A stretch of DNA of 64,000 nucleotides from assembly GCA_041686485.1 (NCBI GenBank), contig JAWLDT010000004.1, forward strand, positions 1 to 64,000, written 5' to 3'. Shown piece after piece: positions 16,172-25,232 of this stretch. A program made the position numbers and the translations under genes. This DNA is from PUPG01 sp041686485 (GTDB taxonomy: Bacteria; Bacteroidota; Bacteroidia; Bacteroidales; UBA7960). Every line of letters starts with the position of its first letter. Positions within the stretch are counted from its first letter, which is position 1. Below the pieces are notes generated by a model. That model was not told where the DNA came from, did not search any database, and worked only from the letters and a program-made list of their open reading frames with translations.

Positions 16172-18907
16172 ATGAAACAGATCTGTTTTTTTACGGCAAT
16201 ACTGATTTTATTTGCCAATGCAGGAATGGCACAACAACAGCGCGCCATGACGCTGGAAGATGTAATGAACTTCCATCATATTCATACCCCCTCCAGCCTT
16301 ATCAACCAGGACGGCACCTGGGTAGGTTATGAGGCTTCACCCGACAGGGGCGATGGCTATGGTGTTATCGTATCTGCTGATGGTGAAACCGAAATTGAAG
16401 TGGAAAGGGGCAAGCACCCCCGTTTTTCAGCCGGAGGCAGGTGGGCATTATTTACACAACATCCCCCGTTTAAAGAAACCGAAGGGAAGTCGTCGGATGA
16501 ACGTCCGGATAACAATGCGGTGCTTGTTGATACCAACGATGGCGCAATGACCACTTTTGAAGATGTTCGGGAAGGTGGTTTCAGCCAAAGTCGTGACTTC
16601 CTGTTTGTCCATCATGTGGCTGAACAGGACACCGCTTATACGGACGAAGAGAATGAAAAACTGGATGAAGCGGGCACCCGGCTGATGATTCGTGACCTGG
16701 AAAACCAGACCGAGCGATTCCTGACTTTTGTTGATGCCTGGTCGGTAGATAGTATGGCGACAACCCTTGTATATGTCCTGAAAGATACCCTTGACAGGCA
16801 TAACGGCCTCTATGCGCTGTCGCTGGATGATATTTCAGGTGAACCTTATGTTCTGGACACTCTGGGCAATGCCAAATTTGACTGCTTCACCTGGTATGAA
16901 GAAACCTCTCAACTTGCTTACATGCGTGCCGAAGACCTGGAGGAAGATACCCTCGAGACAGCTGCCCTCTATCTTTGGGAAGGAATGGATAATGAGCCTG
17001 TGAGGCACCTCTCCCAGGATGACGCACCGGAGGAATATTTTTTACCCTTCGATAACCGCCTTGAGTGGAACCATAATGGTGAAAGACTGTTCTTTGGCCT
17101 GCGCCCGGATCGTTTTGCTGCAAGCCCGGATGACAATAATGATTATGAATCGGAGATTGACTCCCTGCAGCAGGCAGCTGCAGTTGATGTCTGGCATGGC
17201 GGGGACCCCAACATAAAGACCCACGAAAAGGAGCTTTGGAGCAGCCTGAAACAGCAAAACCTGATGTCGGTATACCATGTATCGGACGAAAACATGGTAT
17301 GGCTGGCAGATGAGGAACTTGATAATGTGCAGACAGCCAAAACCGGTGACCATGTGATTGCCACAACCAATAAACCTTATGAAAAGCGTATCACATGGGA
17401 AGGCTGGTTTATGGATCTCTATGTGATTAACCTGGTTTCCGGGGAAAGAACGCTTGTATTTGAAGAACATCAGGGTTTTCGTTCCCTGTCACCCGATGGA
17501 CGCCACGTATTGTATTATGATGATAAACACTGGCACGTTTATGATGTAAGTACCGGAGAACATACGAATCTCACGCATGATATTGACGTGCCGTTTTACA
17601 ACGAAACCCATGACAGGCCTTCTGATGTGCCTGGCTACCGTATTGCCGGGTGGTTGGATGATGGCGTATCGGCATTGATTTACGATCGTTATGATATATG
17701 GCGTGCCGATCTCACAACCGGTGAGATGCAAAATATTACCGATAGCAGGGGTCGTGATACGGAAACCGTGTTGCGCATCCGCAAACTGGATGATGAGCCG
17801 CATTTTGCCGTAGATGAGGAAGTGTACCTCGAAGGATTTAATGATAACAACAAAGAACGCGCCATCTATACCACCAGACTTGATCAGCCCGGCGTCGAAC
17901 CATTGTTTGATACCGGCCAGAACCTGCGGTTACGCGATCTGTCAACCGACGGTACAAGGATACTGTATACGCGGGAGTCACAGGATGTATATCCCGACCT
18001 GTGGGTTACTGATCTACGTTTTCAGGACCGGACGAAAGTATCCAACCTTCAGCAACAACTGGAGGCTTTCAACTGGGGGCAAGCCGAACTGATCGAGTAT
18101 ACCTCTGTTGATGGGGAGCCGCTGCAGGGTATCGTGATCAAGCCCGGCGACTACGACCCTTCTAAAACATACCCGGTGTTTGTCTATTTTTATGCGAAGT
18201 TTTCACAGCGGCTGCATGATTTTAACCAGACAGTGATTAACCACCGTCCAGGGTTTGGTTATTATGCCAGCAACGACTATGTTGTGTTTTTGCCGGACAT
18301 CCATTTTATAGAAGGACGGCCCGGAATGTCGGCCGTGAAGTCGCTGGCACCTGCCGTTCAAAAAATCATTGATATGGGTATTGCGGATCCCGATGCCATT
18401 GGGTTGCATGGCCATTCATGGAGCGGTTATCAGACCGCCTATGTGGTTACGCAGACCGACCTGTTTGCAGCCGCCATCGCCGGAGCACCGGTATCCAACA
18501 TGACAAGCGCTTACAGTGGCATACGCTGGGGGTCAGGATTGGCACGGCAGTTTCAGTATGAGACCGGGCAAAGTCGCATCGGATCCTCCCTGTTTGATAA
18601 GCGTTATCTCTACATCGAAAACTCACCTGTGTTTTATGCCCATGAGATTAACACCCCTATGTTGATCATGCATGGTGATGATGACGGTGCAGTGCCATGG
18701 GAACAATCAATTGAGATGTACCTGGCCATGCGGCGGGCCGGCAAAGATGTGATTTTCCTTCAATACAGGGATGAACCCCACCATCTTCGGGAGTATTCAA
18801 ACAAGGTGGATTATACCATCCGCATGAAAGAATATGTTGATCATTACCTGAAGGGTTTGGAGGCGCCGGCATGGATAGAAGAAGGTGAGCCCTATGATGG
18901 CGACTGA
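16172..18907 (+). CDS. Secreted S9 family prolyl oligopeptidase-like peptidase
   Basis: 911 residues with a signal peptide (MKQICFFTAILILFANAGMAQQ). The central part is a beta-propeller-like region of repeated WD-type strands (about 40-650). The C-terminal alpha/beta-hydrolase peptidase domain carries GHSWSGY, with nucleophile Ser749 (second Gly of the usual GxSxGG is Ser), HGDDDGAVP with the likely catalytic Asp838, and DEPHHL with the likely catalytic His at 870 or 871. Periplasmic or exported peptide hydrolase; often annotated acyl-aminoacyl-peptidase or dipeptidyl-peptidase-like. Specificity is not readable. ATG start. Confidence 0.9.
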   Translation: MKQICFFTAILILFANAGMAQQQRAMTLEDVMNFHHIHTPSSLINQDGTWVGYEASPDRGDGYGVIVSADGETEIEVERGKHPRFSAGGRWALFTQHPPFKETEGKSSDERPDNNAVLVDTNDGAMTTFEDVREGGFSQSRDFLFVHHVAEQDTAYTDEENEKLDEAGTRLMIRDLENQTERFLTFVDAWSVDSMATTLVYVLKDTLDRHNGLYALSLDDISGEPYVLDTLGNAKFDCFTWYEETSQLAYMRAEDLEEDTLETAALYLWEGMDNEPVRHLSQDDAPEEYFLPFDNRLEWNHNGERLFFGLRPDRFAASPDDNNDYESEIDSLQQAAAVDVWHGGDPNIKTHEKELWSSLKQQNLMSVYHVSDENMVWLADEELDNVQTAKTGDHVIATTNKPYEKRITWEGWFMDLYVINLVSGERTLVFEEHQGFRSLSPDGRHVLYYDDKHWHVYDVSTGEHTNLTHDIDVPFYNETHDRPSDVPGYRIAGWLDDGVSALIYDRYDIWRADLTTGEMQNITDSRGRDTETVLRIRKLDDEPHFAVDEEVYLEGFNDNNKERAIYTTRLDQPGVEPLFDTGQNLRLRDLSTDGTRILYTRESQDVYPDLWVTDLRFQDRTKVSNLQQQLEAFNWGQAELIEYTSVDGEPLQGIVIKPGDYDPSKTYPVFVYFYAKFSQRLHDFNQTVINHRPGFGYYASNDYVVFLPDIHFIEGRPGMSAVKSLAPAVQKIIDMGIADPDAIGLHGHSWSGYQTAYVVTQTDLFAAAIAGAPVSNMTSAYSGIRWGSGLARQFQYETGQSRIGSSLFDKRYLYIENSPVFYAHEINTPMLIMHGDDDGAVPWEQSIEMYLAMRRAGKDVIFLQYRDEPHHLREYSNKVDYTIRMKEYVDHYLKGLEAPAWIEEGEPYDGD

Positions 18908-18974
18908 ATATAAGCCGGTAGTTAAGCAGGTTTTTATTAATTCTATAAATACATTTAATTCGATAAGACAAACA

Positions 18975-19532
18975 ATGGATAGAAACGAAGCTTTAGCATG
19001 GTTGCAAAACAATGTAAAGAATGAAAAGATGATCGCTCATTGTCTGGCTTCAGAGGCGGTGATGCGTGCCCTTGCGAACAGGCTTGGAGAAGACCCTGAC
19101 AAGTGGGGGTTGGCGGGCCTTTTGCATGATATTGATGTTGAAATTACAGATGCCGATCCCCGTACCCATGCTTTGGTTGGCGCCAAAATGCTGGAGGAAA
19201 ACGGTTTGGATCCCGACATCGTGGAAGCCGTAAAGCTTCATAACGATGAAGCGGAACACGGCGGGCAACGCCATAAAACGTTACATCATGCGTTGGCGGC
19301 CGGTGAAACCATAACCGGACTGATCACCGCTACCGCATTGGTATATCCCGACAAAAAAGTGGAGAGTGTTAAACCGAAATCCATCACCAAGCGGATGAAG
19401 GAAAAGGCTTTTGCGGCATCCGTTAACCGGGATACCATCCGTGAATGTGAGAAGATTGGTCTGGATCTGCAGGAGTTTGTTGAGCTGTCGCTTGATGCAA
19501 TGAAGAAGAAAGCTCCGGAAATCGGGCTTTAG
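18975..19532 (+). CDS. HD domain-containing putative phosphohydrolase
   Basis: 185 residues from the ATG at 18975; longer frames starting at 18885 would overlap the peptidase gene and add residues with no family resemblance. The HD motif is present: His22, His51-Asp52 in LLHDID, and THALVGAKML near 64-73 with a further His, the usual metal ligands of the HD superfamily. Resembles the small HDIG-type hydrolases that act on nucleotides; substrate unknown. The stop overlaps that of the convergent S41 peptidase (TTAG, 19529-19532). Confidence 0.85.
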   Translation: MDRNEALAWLQNNVKNEKMIAHCLASEAVMRALANRLGEDPDKWGLAGLLHDIDVEITDADPRTHALVGAKMLEENGLDPDIVEAVKLHNDEAEHGGQRHKTLHHALAAGETITGLITATALVYPDKKVESVKPKSITKRMKEKAFAASVNRDTIRECEKIGLDLQEFVELSLDAMKKKAPEIGL

Positions 19533-21223
19533 TTACCGGTCGCCACTTCATCGGTCCGGGCTTCTTCTTTGGGGGTTAGCAAATCCTGCAGTTCTTCATC
19601 ATGAAGGGCTTCCAGGGCTTTATTAAAACCCCTGTCTACGGTATGCAAGACCGGGAAGAAGGCTTCTGCACCAAAGGTGTTTCTGCCGATATAGGCTTTC
19701 AGGTTTGTACGGATCATCTCTTCTGCCTGGGGGTCAATTTGTTGTGGGACGGTTGTGTCTTGTTCCGCGACCAAGGCAAGAAAATCGTTGTAAATCGCAT
19801 CTGTGAGCGTGAAGGTATCGATAAATGTGCCGGCGTCCTCCATGGCTTCCAGCTCATCACGATGGTTGTCAGCATAGTTAAAAGCAAACATGTAAATGTG
19901 CCCATGTCGTGATACTCGTTCATAAAATCCGTTATCGTTGTGCATCTCCATTGGCACAAAAATATCTGGCATAATGCCACCTCCGCCATAAACTGTTCTG
20001 CCTCCGGGTGTCTCAAAGCGCAGGGAGTCATCAAAGTCGATGCTGTCGGGGCTTAACATTTCCCCATTTTCGTAGCGTTTGATAAATTCGTCGAAGTAGG
20101 CTTCATCGCCTTCCTCATAAGGTTTTTGAATGCTTCTTCCGGTAGGTGTATAGTATCTGGCAACGGTCAGGCGGAGAGCTGATCCGTCGCCCAGTTCTAC
20201 CTGTTCCTGTACCAGTCCTTTCCCGAAGGAGCGCCGACCAACCACCAGGCCACGGTCATTATCCTGAACAGCGCCGGCAACAATCTCACTGGCAGAAGCT
20301 GACCATTGGTCTATAAGGACTACAAGTGGCTGCTGTTCAAAGGTTCCGTCACGTCGTGCGCGGGCAGTTGACCTGGGTCGGCTTCGTCCCTCAGTGTATA
20401 CAATGAGTTCATCAGGGGCAAGCAGCTCGTCGGCCACCTGGATGGCCGCATCCAGAAATCCTCCGCCATTGCCGCGCAGGTCCAGAATCAGCTCTTTCAT
20501 GCCTTCCTTTTTCAGGCGGTTTAACCCCAGGGTAAATTCCTGATGGGTGGTGGCCGAAAATTTATTCAGCCGGATGTATCCTGTTGAATCATCCACCATG
20601 TAAGCAATATCAAGGCTGTAGGTGGGGATTTCATCCCGGGTTAGCGAAAACTCAAGCAGATCCGACACGCCCGGCCGGTAAACCGTTACGTCGACGGTCG
20701 TTCCCTTCTCGCCCAATAACATGTCAACCACTTCCGAAGTGGCCATGTTCACCCCGGCTATAACCGTATCTTCAACCTTAACGATCCTGTCGCCGGGCAT
20801 GATCCCTGCTTCTTCGCTTGGACCACCTGCAATCGGGTCTATAACCACCACCGTGTCCTTGATCATGTTAAACTCAATCCCAATACCCTCAAAACTGCCC
20901 AGCAGCGGGTCATTCATGCGCTGAAACTCCGAGGCAGGAATGTAACTTGAATGAGGGTCAAGGTTTTTTAACAGGCTGCGGATGGTTTCTTCTGTCAGAT
21001 GCTGGCGGGAAACGCTGTCAACATACGCTTCGTTTATGTAGTTGATCACGTCATTGACCTTGTCGTACCGGTCGACTCCCACCGAAAAAAAACTGCTTTC
21101 AGCGTTTCCGCCACCAGGCTGACGTAAATGAAGCCCCAGTATGAAACCGGCAATAAGGACCAGGGCAAAAACCACCGGTAGATACACCTTACGGGGAATA
21201 TATGTAAACTGTTTGTTGGACAT
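19529..21223 (-). CDS. S41 family C-terminal processing peptidase
   Basis: 564 residues from the ATG at 21223; earlier in-frame starts lack a proper signal segment. One N-terminal TM (about 12-33) anchors it in the inner membrane, facing the periplasm. A PDZ domain (about 85-165: FEGIGIEFNMIKDTVVVIDPIAGGPSEEAGI) precedes the tail-specific protease domain with the Ser-Lys dyad in SASASEIVAGA and SFGKGLVQ. Similar to CtpA/Prc proteases that clip C-termini of envelope proteins. Last gene of the panC-panD-LPG-rfaE2 run, 121 bp after rfaE2, so it may also have its own promoter. Confidence 0.93.
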   Translation of the reverse strand: MSNKQFTYIPRKVYLPVVFALVLIAGFILGLHLRQPGGGNAESSFFSVGVDRYDKVNDVINYINEAYVDSVSRQHLTEETIRSLLKNLDPHSSYIPASEFQRMNDPLLGSFEGIGIEFNMIKDTVVVIDPIAGGPSEEAGIMPGDRIVKVEDTVIAGVNMATSEVVDMLLGEKGTTVDVTVYRPGVSDLLEFSLTRDEIPTYSLDIAYMVDDSTGYIRLNKFSATTHQEFTLGLNRLKKEGMKELILDLRGNGGGFLDAAIQVADELLAPDELIVYTEGRSRPRSTARARRDGTFEQQPLVVLIDQWSASASEIVAGAVQDNDRGLVVGRRSFGKGLVQEQVELGDGSALRLTVARYYTPTGRSIQKPYEEGDEAYFDEFIKRYENGEMLSPDSIDFDDSLRFETPGGRTVYGGGGIMPDIFVPMEMHNDNGFYERVSRHGHIYMFAFNYADNHRDELEAMEDAGTFIDTFTLTDAIYNDFLALVAEQDTTVPQQIDPQAEEMIRTNLKAYIGRNTFGAEAFFPVLHTVDRGFNKALEALHDEELQDLLTPKEEARTDEVATGN

Positions 21224-21343
21224 TGTAAAATATAGCGTTGTAACTCGTTGTTGTACAAAGAATAAGCCAACTCTTACGAAGTTAATGCTAAATAACAAGG
21301 TGAATTGTTATTTTTTCTTAAAAGGTAAAATTGGCGGTATAGC

Positions 21344-21853
21344 TTATGTTTGCTGCTGTATTTTGTTGATGAGGTCTGAGGTGGAGTAGCCCTGCAACAG
21401 GGGTAAGGTGACTACTTTACCACCGTTTTCCTGCACAAACGCGGCGCCGGCAATGTCTTTGGGCTCATAATCGTCCCCTTTTACCAGCACATCAGGTGAG
21501 ATCAGCTGTATAAGATCTTCAGGTGTGTCTTCCTCAAACAAAACAACGGCATCTACAAAAGAAAGAGAAGCCAACACTTTTGACCGGGCTTCCTGGTCGA
21601 ATAAAGGCCGGCCGGCTCCCTTCAGGCGGTTGACAGAATCATCGGTGTTAAGCCCCACAACAAGGACGTCACCCAGGTCAGCAGCCCTGGACAAATAATC
21701 GGTATGACCGGCATGCAGGATATCGAAACAGCCATTGGTAAAAACAATGCGCTGATTAATAAAATGCCAGAAATGGATCTTTTTGCGCAGGTTTATCCGG
21801 TTGTCAAGATCAAAAATTTTTGTGTCAAGATGGAGATGTTTGCTATGTGGCAT
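21344..21853 (-). CDS. rfaE2: D-glycero-beta-D-manno-heptose 1-phosphate adenylyltransferase
   Basis: Transfers AMP to heptose 1-phosphate to give the ADP-heptose precursor of LPS inner core. It corresponds to the C-terminal (nucleotidyltransferase) half of HldE/RfaE: FTNGCFDILHAGHTDYL at 38-54 with the HxGH motif His47-His50, GLNTDDSVNRLKG, and VDAVVLFEEDTPEDLI. 169 residues, a stand-alone domain, as usual in Bacteroidota; the kinase half is not in the window. It is 31 bp after the LPG-synthase-like gene in a minus-strand run. ATG start. Confidence 0.93.
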   Translation of the reverse strand: MPHSKHLHLDTKIFDLDNRINLRKKIHFWHFINQRIVFTNGCFDILHAGHTDYLSRAADLGDVLVVGLNTDDSVNRLKGAGRPLFDQEARSKVLASLSFVDAVVLFEEDTPEDLIQLISPDVLVKGDDYEPKDIAGAAFVQENGGKVVTLPLLQGYSTSDLINKIQQQT

Positions 21854-21884
21854 TGGCTTTTACTGTTTGGTTTTATTTTCAAAT

Positions 21885-22892
21885 TTACAGCTTTTTTTTG
21901 TGCTGTGCAGCAAGGATAAACCAGGAAATCGTTCCAAGCGACAGATTCACAATAAGCTGTGTGGCATGGGTGATGTAGGCATAGGAAGTTGCCGGTTCGG
22001 AAGCGATTCCGTAAAGCTCTGACAAGGTAATAATGGTAAGAAAGTGATAAGTGCCGATCCCGCCCGGGACAGGTGCCATAATGCCCAGGCTCCCTACGGC
22101 CAGCAAAGTAAGTCCGACAATGGGGGTAAGATGTGAGGTGGCATCAATGGCAAAAAAACAGAGATAGACGGTCATGTAGTACAAACCCCATATCAATAAA
22201 GTATACAGGATGAACCAGCCCTTTCCCCGCATCTTCTTAATGCTCTTTATGCCCTCCTTAAAGCCTTGCAGCTGGCGTTTCAGCTTGTAAAAAAAACCTG
22301 CGCCGGATGCATGTTTTAATTTGTTATGAAGGAAAATCACGACGGTAATCAACAATGTAACGCCCACCAGAATGATGGCAGTTATGGCGAGCCATTGCTC
22401 AGATCCTCTTTTAAGAAGCGGTAATAAAAAGATGTTGTTTAGGAAACTTTTAAGAAAAGTAAACTGGGCAAGGATGGTTATCAGGATAATGGCAAGTATA
22501 CTGATTACGTCGAACACCCTTTCGGCTACCACTGTTCCTGCCAGCGCGTTGAAAGGTGTTTTGGATGCCCTGCTGAGCGTGACACACCGGGTAATTTCGC
22601 CCATACGGGGGATTGCCATGTTAGCCAGGTACCCTGTCATTACGGCCATGAATGTCTGAACCCGCTGTGTCTGGTAGCCCATTGCCCCGATAAGCATATT
22701 CCAACGCAGTGCACGCAGAAAATGGCTGATTACGGCACTGATCATGGCCAGTATGATCCATTGGTAGTTGGCGTTACGGAACTCCCTGATTAATAAATCT
22801 ATATCCTGTCCACGTGTGATAAGCCACAGCAATAGTATGCCCAGCAACAGGGATATTAAAACCTTCGTATATCTGCGGATTTGCGCTTTCAA
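21885..22892 (-). CDS. Lysylphosphatidylglycerol synthase TM-region (UPF0104/AglD2-like) protein
   Basis: 335-residue polytopic membrane protein with about eight hydrophobic segments and the family pattern ALRWNMLIGAMGYQ, RMGEITRCVTLSRASK (near 95-110) and PVPGGIGTYHF (near 275-285). The family includes the flippase-like half of MprF and AglD-type proteins; without the synthase domain the likely role is lipid or lipid-linked substrate flipping, an inference. Translation starts with TTG at 22892, overlapping the panD stop by 4 nt (TTGA), which suggests coupling. rfaE2 follows at 31 bp. Confidence 0.85.
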   Translation of the reverse strand: MKAQIRRYTKVLISLLLGILLLWLITRGQDIDLLIREFRNANYQWIILAMISAVISHFLRALRWNMLIGAMGYQTQRVQTFMAVMTGYLANMAIPRMGEITRCVTLSRASKTPFNALAGTVVAERVFDVISILAIILITILAQFTFLKSFLNNIFLLPLLKRGSEQWLAITAIILVGVTLLITVVIFLHNKLKHASGAGFFYKLKRQLQGFKEGIKSIKKMRGKGWFILYTLLIWGLYYMTVYLCFFAIDATSHLTPIVGLTLLAVGSLGIMAPVPGGIGTYHFLTIITLSELYGIASEPATSYAYITHATQLIVNLSLGTISWFILAAQHKKKL

Positions 22893-23245
22893 TCCTCAGG
22901 GTTCAGTTTGTTGTTCTCACCGGGAAAGATGATTTTCGGAACGAAAGATTCGGCTTTTTCCGGAGCGATATGGATATAGGCCAGGATAATGATAATGTCA
23001 CCGAGATTAACTTTTCTGGCAGCGGGGCCATTCATACATATATCGCCGCTATCTTTTTCGCCTTTTATAACATAGGTTTCCAAACGCTCCCCATTGTTAA
23101 TATTCACTACCTGCACCTTCTCATTTTCCACTATTCCCGCAGCCTTCATCAACGTTTCGTCGATGGTGATGCTGCCGATATAATGCAGGTTGGCCTCTGT
23201 TACAACCGCCCTGTGTATCTTCGCTTTTAATAATTCTATAAACAT
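22889..23245 (-). CDS. panD: Aspartate 1-decarboxylase PanD (proenzyme)
   Basis: Pyruvoyl-dependent enzyme making beta-alanine for pantothenate and CoA. The self-cleavage site Gly24-Ser25 is present in YIGSITID, giving the N-terminal pyruvoyl group. Other markers are HRAVVTEANL at 11-20 and NGERLETYVI near 50-60, with GDIIIILAY near 85-93. 118 residues, standard. It sits 52 bp after panC on the same strand, so beta-alanine supply and its condensation are co-expressed. ATG start. Confidence 0.96.
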   Translation of the reverse strand: MFIELLKAKIHRAVVTEANLHYIGSITIDETLMKAAGIVENEKVQVVNINNGERLETYVIKGEKDSGDICMNGPAARKVNLGDIIIILAYIHIAPEKAESFVPKIIFPGENNKLNPED

Positions 23246-23297
23246 TATTTTCCTTTTTTAAAGGATTGCCGATCTTAAATGGTAGGTATTACCAAAG

Positions 23298-24149
23298 TTA
23301 CGAATTTAAAACCATATTGTCAATAAGCCTTACATCGCCTGCATATACTGCAATACAGGCCACCACACTATTTCCGTTGTGTGTGTCGGCCTCTTTTGCA
23401 GGAAGTAACGTATCAGCCTGTACAATTTCAAAATATTCTGTTTTCAGCTCAGGAGAAGCGTTAATGTAGGCCATGACCTGTTGTTTGATCTGGTCTATGC
23501 TTTTATCTGACCAGGACTCCCTTGCCATAAGCAGCGCCTGGTATATTTTGGCGGCTTCGCGCCGGCCGGCTTCTGTCAGTCTGGCATTTCGGCTGCTTAA
23601 CGCCAGCCCGTCAGGTTCCCTGACCGTCAGACAATCGATTATCTGAACATCATGTCCTTCTTTTCTGACCAGTGCTTTAATAATTTGTAGCTGCTGAAAG
23701 TCTTTTTCACCAAAATAGGCACGGTGAGGCGCTACAATCCTGAACAGCTTGTCCACCACCAGAGCCACCCCATTAAAATGGCCTGGGCGGTATTTCCCTT
23801 CCATCACTTTATCAAGATGGCCAAAATCGTAGACTTTCTGCTCTTTTTCCGGATATATTTCCTGTTCATCCGGGGTGAAAGCAACATCACATCCAGCTTC
23901 TTGCAGCTGCTGAAGGTCATCGGTCAGGTTACGGGGATATTTCTCCAGATCTGCCTGGTTGTTAAATTGAGCCGGGTTTACAAATATGCTGCAAACCACA
24001 ATGTCATTTTCTTTGTTTGCCCGTTCAACAAGTGCCAGATGGCCTGTATGCAACGCCCCCATCGTGGGTACAAACCCAATGGTTTGACCGGACAGCTTCT
24101 TGTCTGTCGTCCATTCGTGCAGGACTTTCTTTTTTTTAAACGTGATCAT
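23298..24149 (-). CDS. panC: Pantothenate synthetase
   Basis: ATP-dependent condensation of pantoate with beta-alanine. Adenylate-forming motifs: PTMGALHTGHLALV with His34 and His37 (HxGH), FVNPAQFN near 59-66, GQKDFQQ-type loop seen as YFGEKDFQQLQII near 147-159, and the KMS-like region SSRNARLT near 180-187. 283 residues, complete. First gene of the panC-panD-LPG-rfaE2-S41 run and divergent from the GT5-like gene across a 185-bp spacer, an arrangement widespread in Bacteroidota. ATG start. Confidence 0.97.
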   Translation of the reverse strand: MITFKKKKVLHEWTTDKKLSGQTIGFVPTMGALHTGHLALVERANKENDIVVCSIFVNPAQFNNQADLEKYPRNLTDDLQQLQEAGCDVAFTPDEQEIYPEKEQKVYDFGHLDKVMEGKYRPGHFNGVALVVDKLFRIVAPHRAYFGEKDFQQLQIIKALVRKEGHDVQIIDCLTVREPDGLALSSRNARLTEAGRREAAKIYQALLMARESWSDKSIDQIKQQVMAYINASPELKTEYFEIVQADTLLPAKEADTHNGNSVVACIAVYAGDVRLIDNMVLNS

Positions 24150-24242
24150 AAAGCAACATAACTTGCTGGCTGTTTGTTATATATGCGGCAATAACATACA
24201 ATATGCCACCCTAAAAACAAACCTGCAAAACTATAAGGATTA

Positions 24243-24274
24243 TTTGAAAAATTGGTAAAAAAAGTGTATTTTTG
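24243..24274 (+). promoter_or_regulatory. Bacteroidota-type promoter of the GT5-like gene
   Basis: TTTG at 24243-24246, a 20-bp spacer and TATTTTTG at 24267-24274: both boxes match the consensus exactly. Predicted start near 24281 leaves a leader of about 54 nt to the ATG at 24335. This is the best promoter in the window. Confidence 0.8.
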
Positions 24275-24334
24275 CATAATCATTTTAGCATCAATGTTTA
24301 AAGCCATATCATTTTTTAATCGTTCGTTGTATTT

Positions 24335-25165
24335 ATGGAAAAACCAAAAGTTCTTTTTGTTCAGCAAGAAATAACCCCTTACCTAAAAGAATCCCACATG
24401 GGTTATATTGGCCGCTACCTCCCACAGGGGATTCAGGAAAGAAAAAAAGAAATCCGCACTTTTATGCCGCGATATGGTTGTATCAATGAGCGCCGCAACC
24501 AGTTGCATGAGGTCATCCGCTTGTCCGGCATGAATTTGGTTATCAATAACACCGATCATCCACTTATCATTAAAGTTGCCTCGATACAGTCGGCCCGGAT
24601 GCAGATTTATTTTATTGATAACGAAGATTTCTTTCAGCGCAAGTTTACCCTGACCAACAAAACAGGCGATTTCTTTGAGGATAATGATGAGCGTGCGATA
24701 TTTTTTGCACGTGGTGTAATTGAGACTGTCAAGAAACTTGGTTGGGCGCCCGATTTGGTTCATTGTAATGGTTGGTTCACCAGCCTTATGCCTTTCTTCC
24801 TGAAAGAGGTATTCAGGGATAACCCTATGTTTTCTGACACCAAAGTGGTTTATTCTGTCTATGACGATGGCTTCCCGGGTCAGCTCAGTTCGGATATGCC
24901 CCAAAAGTTGACAATGAAAGGGATTAGCCAGGAGGTGCCTGAAAAATATTCAGGCCCAACATTTGAAAACGTCAGTAAACTGGCCATTGATTACGCCGAT
25001 GGTGTCATCTTTGGTGATGAGACGATCAATGCTGAGGTTGAAAAACACGCCCGTGAGAGTGGAAAGCCAGTGCTGGAGTTTCATGACCGGGACACCTACC
25101 TGGATGCCTATAACAAATTTTTTGATGAGGTACTTGTTTCTGAATCTGTTTTGGCGGAAAAATAA
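24335..25165 (+). CDS. GT5-like glycogen/starch synthase N-terminal domain protein
   Basis: 276 residues matching only the N-terminal Rossmann half of glycogen/starch synthases: KVLFVQQEITPYLKESHMGYIGRYLPQGI at 4-32 (replaces the KTGGLADV-type loop), RTFMPRYG near 41-48, and DLVHCNGWFTSLMPFFLK near 144-161. The C-terminal half with the ADP-glucose site is absent, and the frame ends cleanly, so it is not a truncation artefact. Such short versions are conserved next to panC in Bacteroidota. Ordinary glycogen synthesis is doubtful; true activity unknown. ATG start, good promoter. Confidence 0.8.
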   Translation: MEKPKVLFVQQEITPYLKESHMGYIGRYLPQGIQERKKEIRTFMPRYGCINERRNQLHEVIRLSGMNLVINNTDHPLIIKVASIQSARMQIYFIDNEDFFQRKFTLTNKTGDFFEDNDERAIFFARGVIETVKKLGWAPDLVHCNGWFTSLMPFFLKEVFRDNPMFSDTKVVYSVYDDGFPGQLSSDMPQKLTMKGISQEVPEKYSGPTFENVSKLAIDYADGVIFGDETINAEVEKHARESGKPVLEFHDRDTYLDAYNKFFDEVLVSESVLAEK

Positions 25166-25179
25166 AAATTATACCTTTG
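25150..25179 (+). promoter_or_regulatory. Candidate promoter of the DUF4270 gene
   Basis: TTTG at 25150-25153 (inside the end of the GT5-like gene), an 18-bp spacer and TACCTTTG at 25172-25179. Predicted start near 25186, about 47 nt before the TTG start codon. Confidence 0.6.
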
Positions 25180-25232
25180 CCAGACAAAATTTAGTTCAAT
25201 TGCTTTTACGTATTCAAAAACATTTTATAGCC

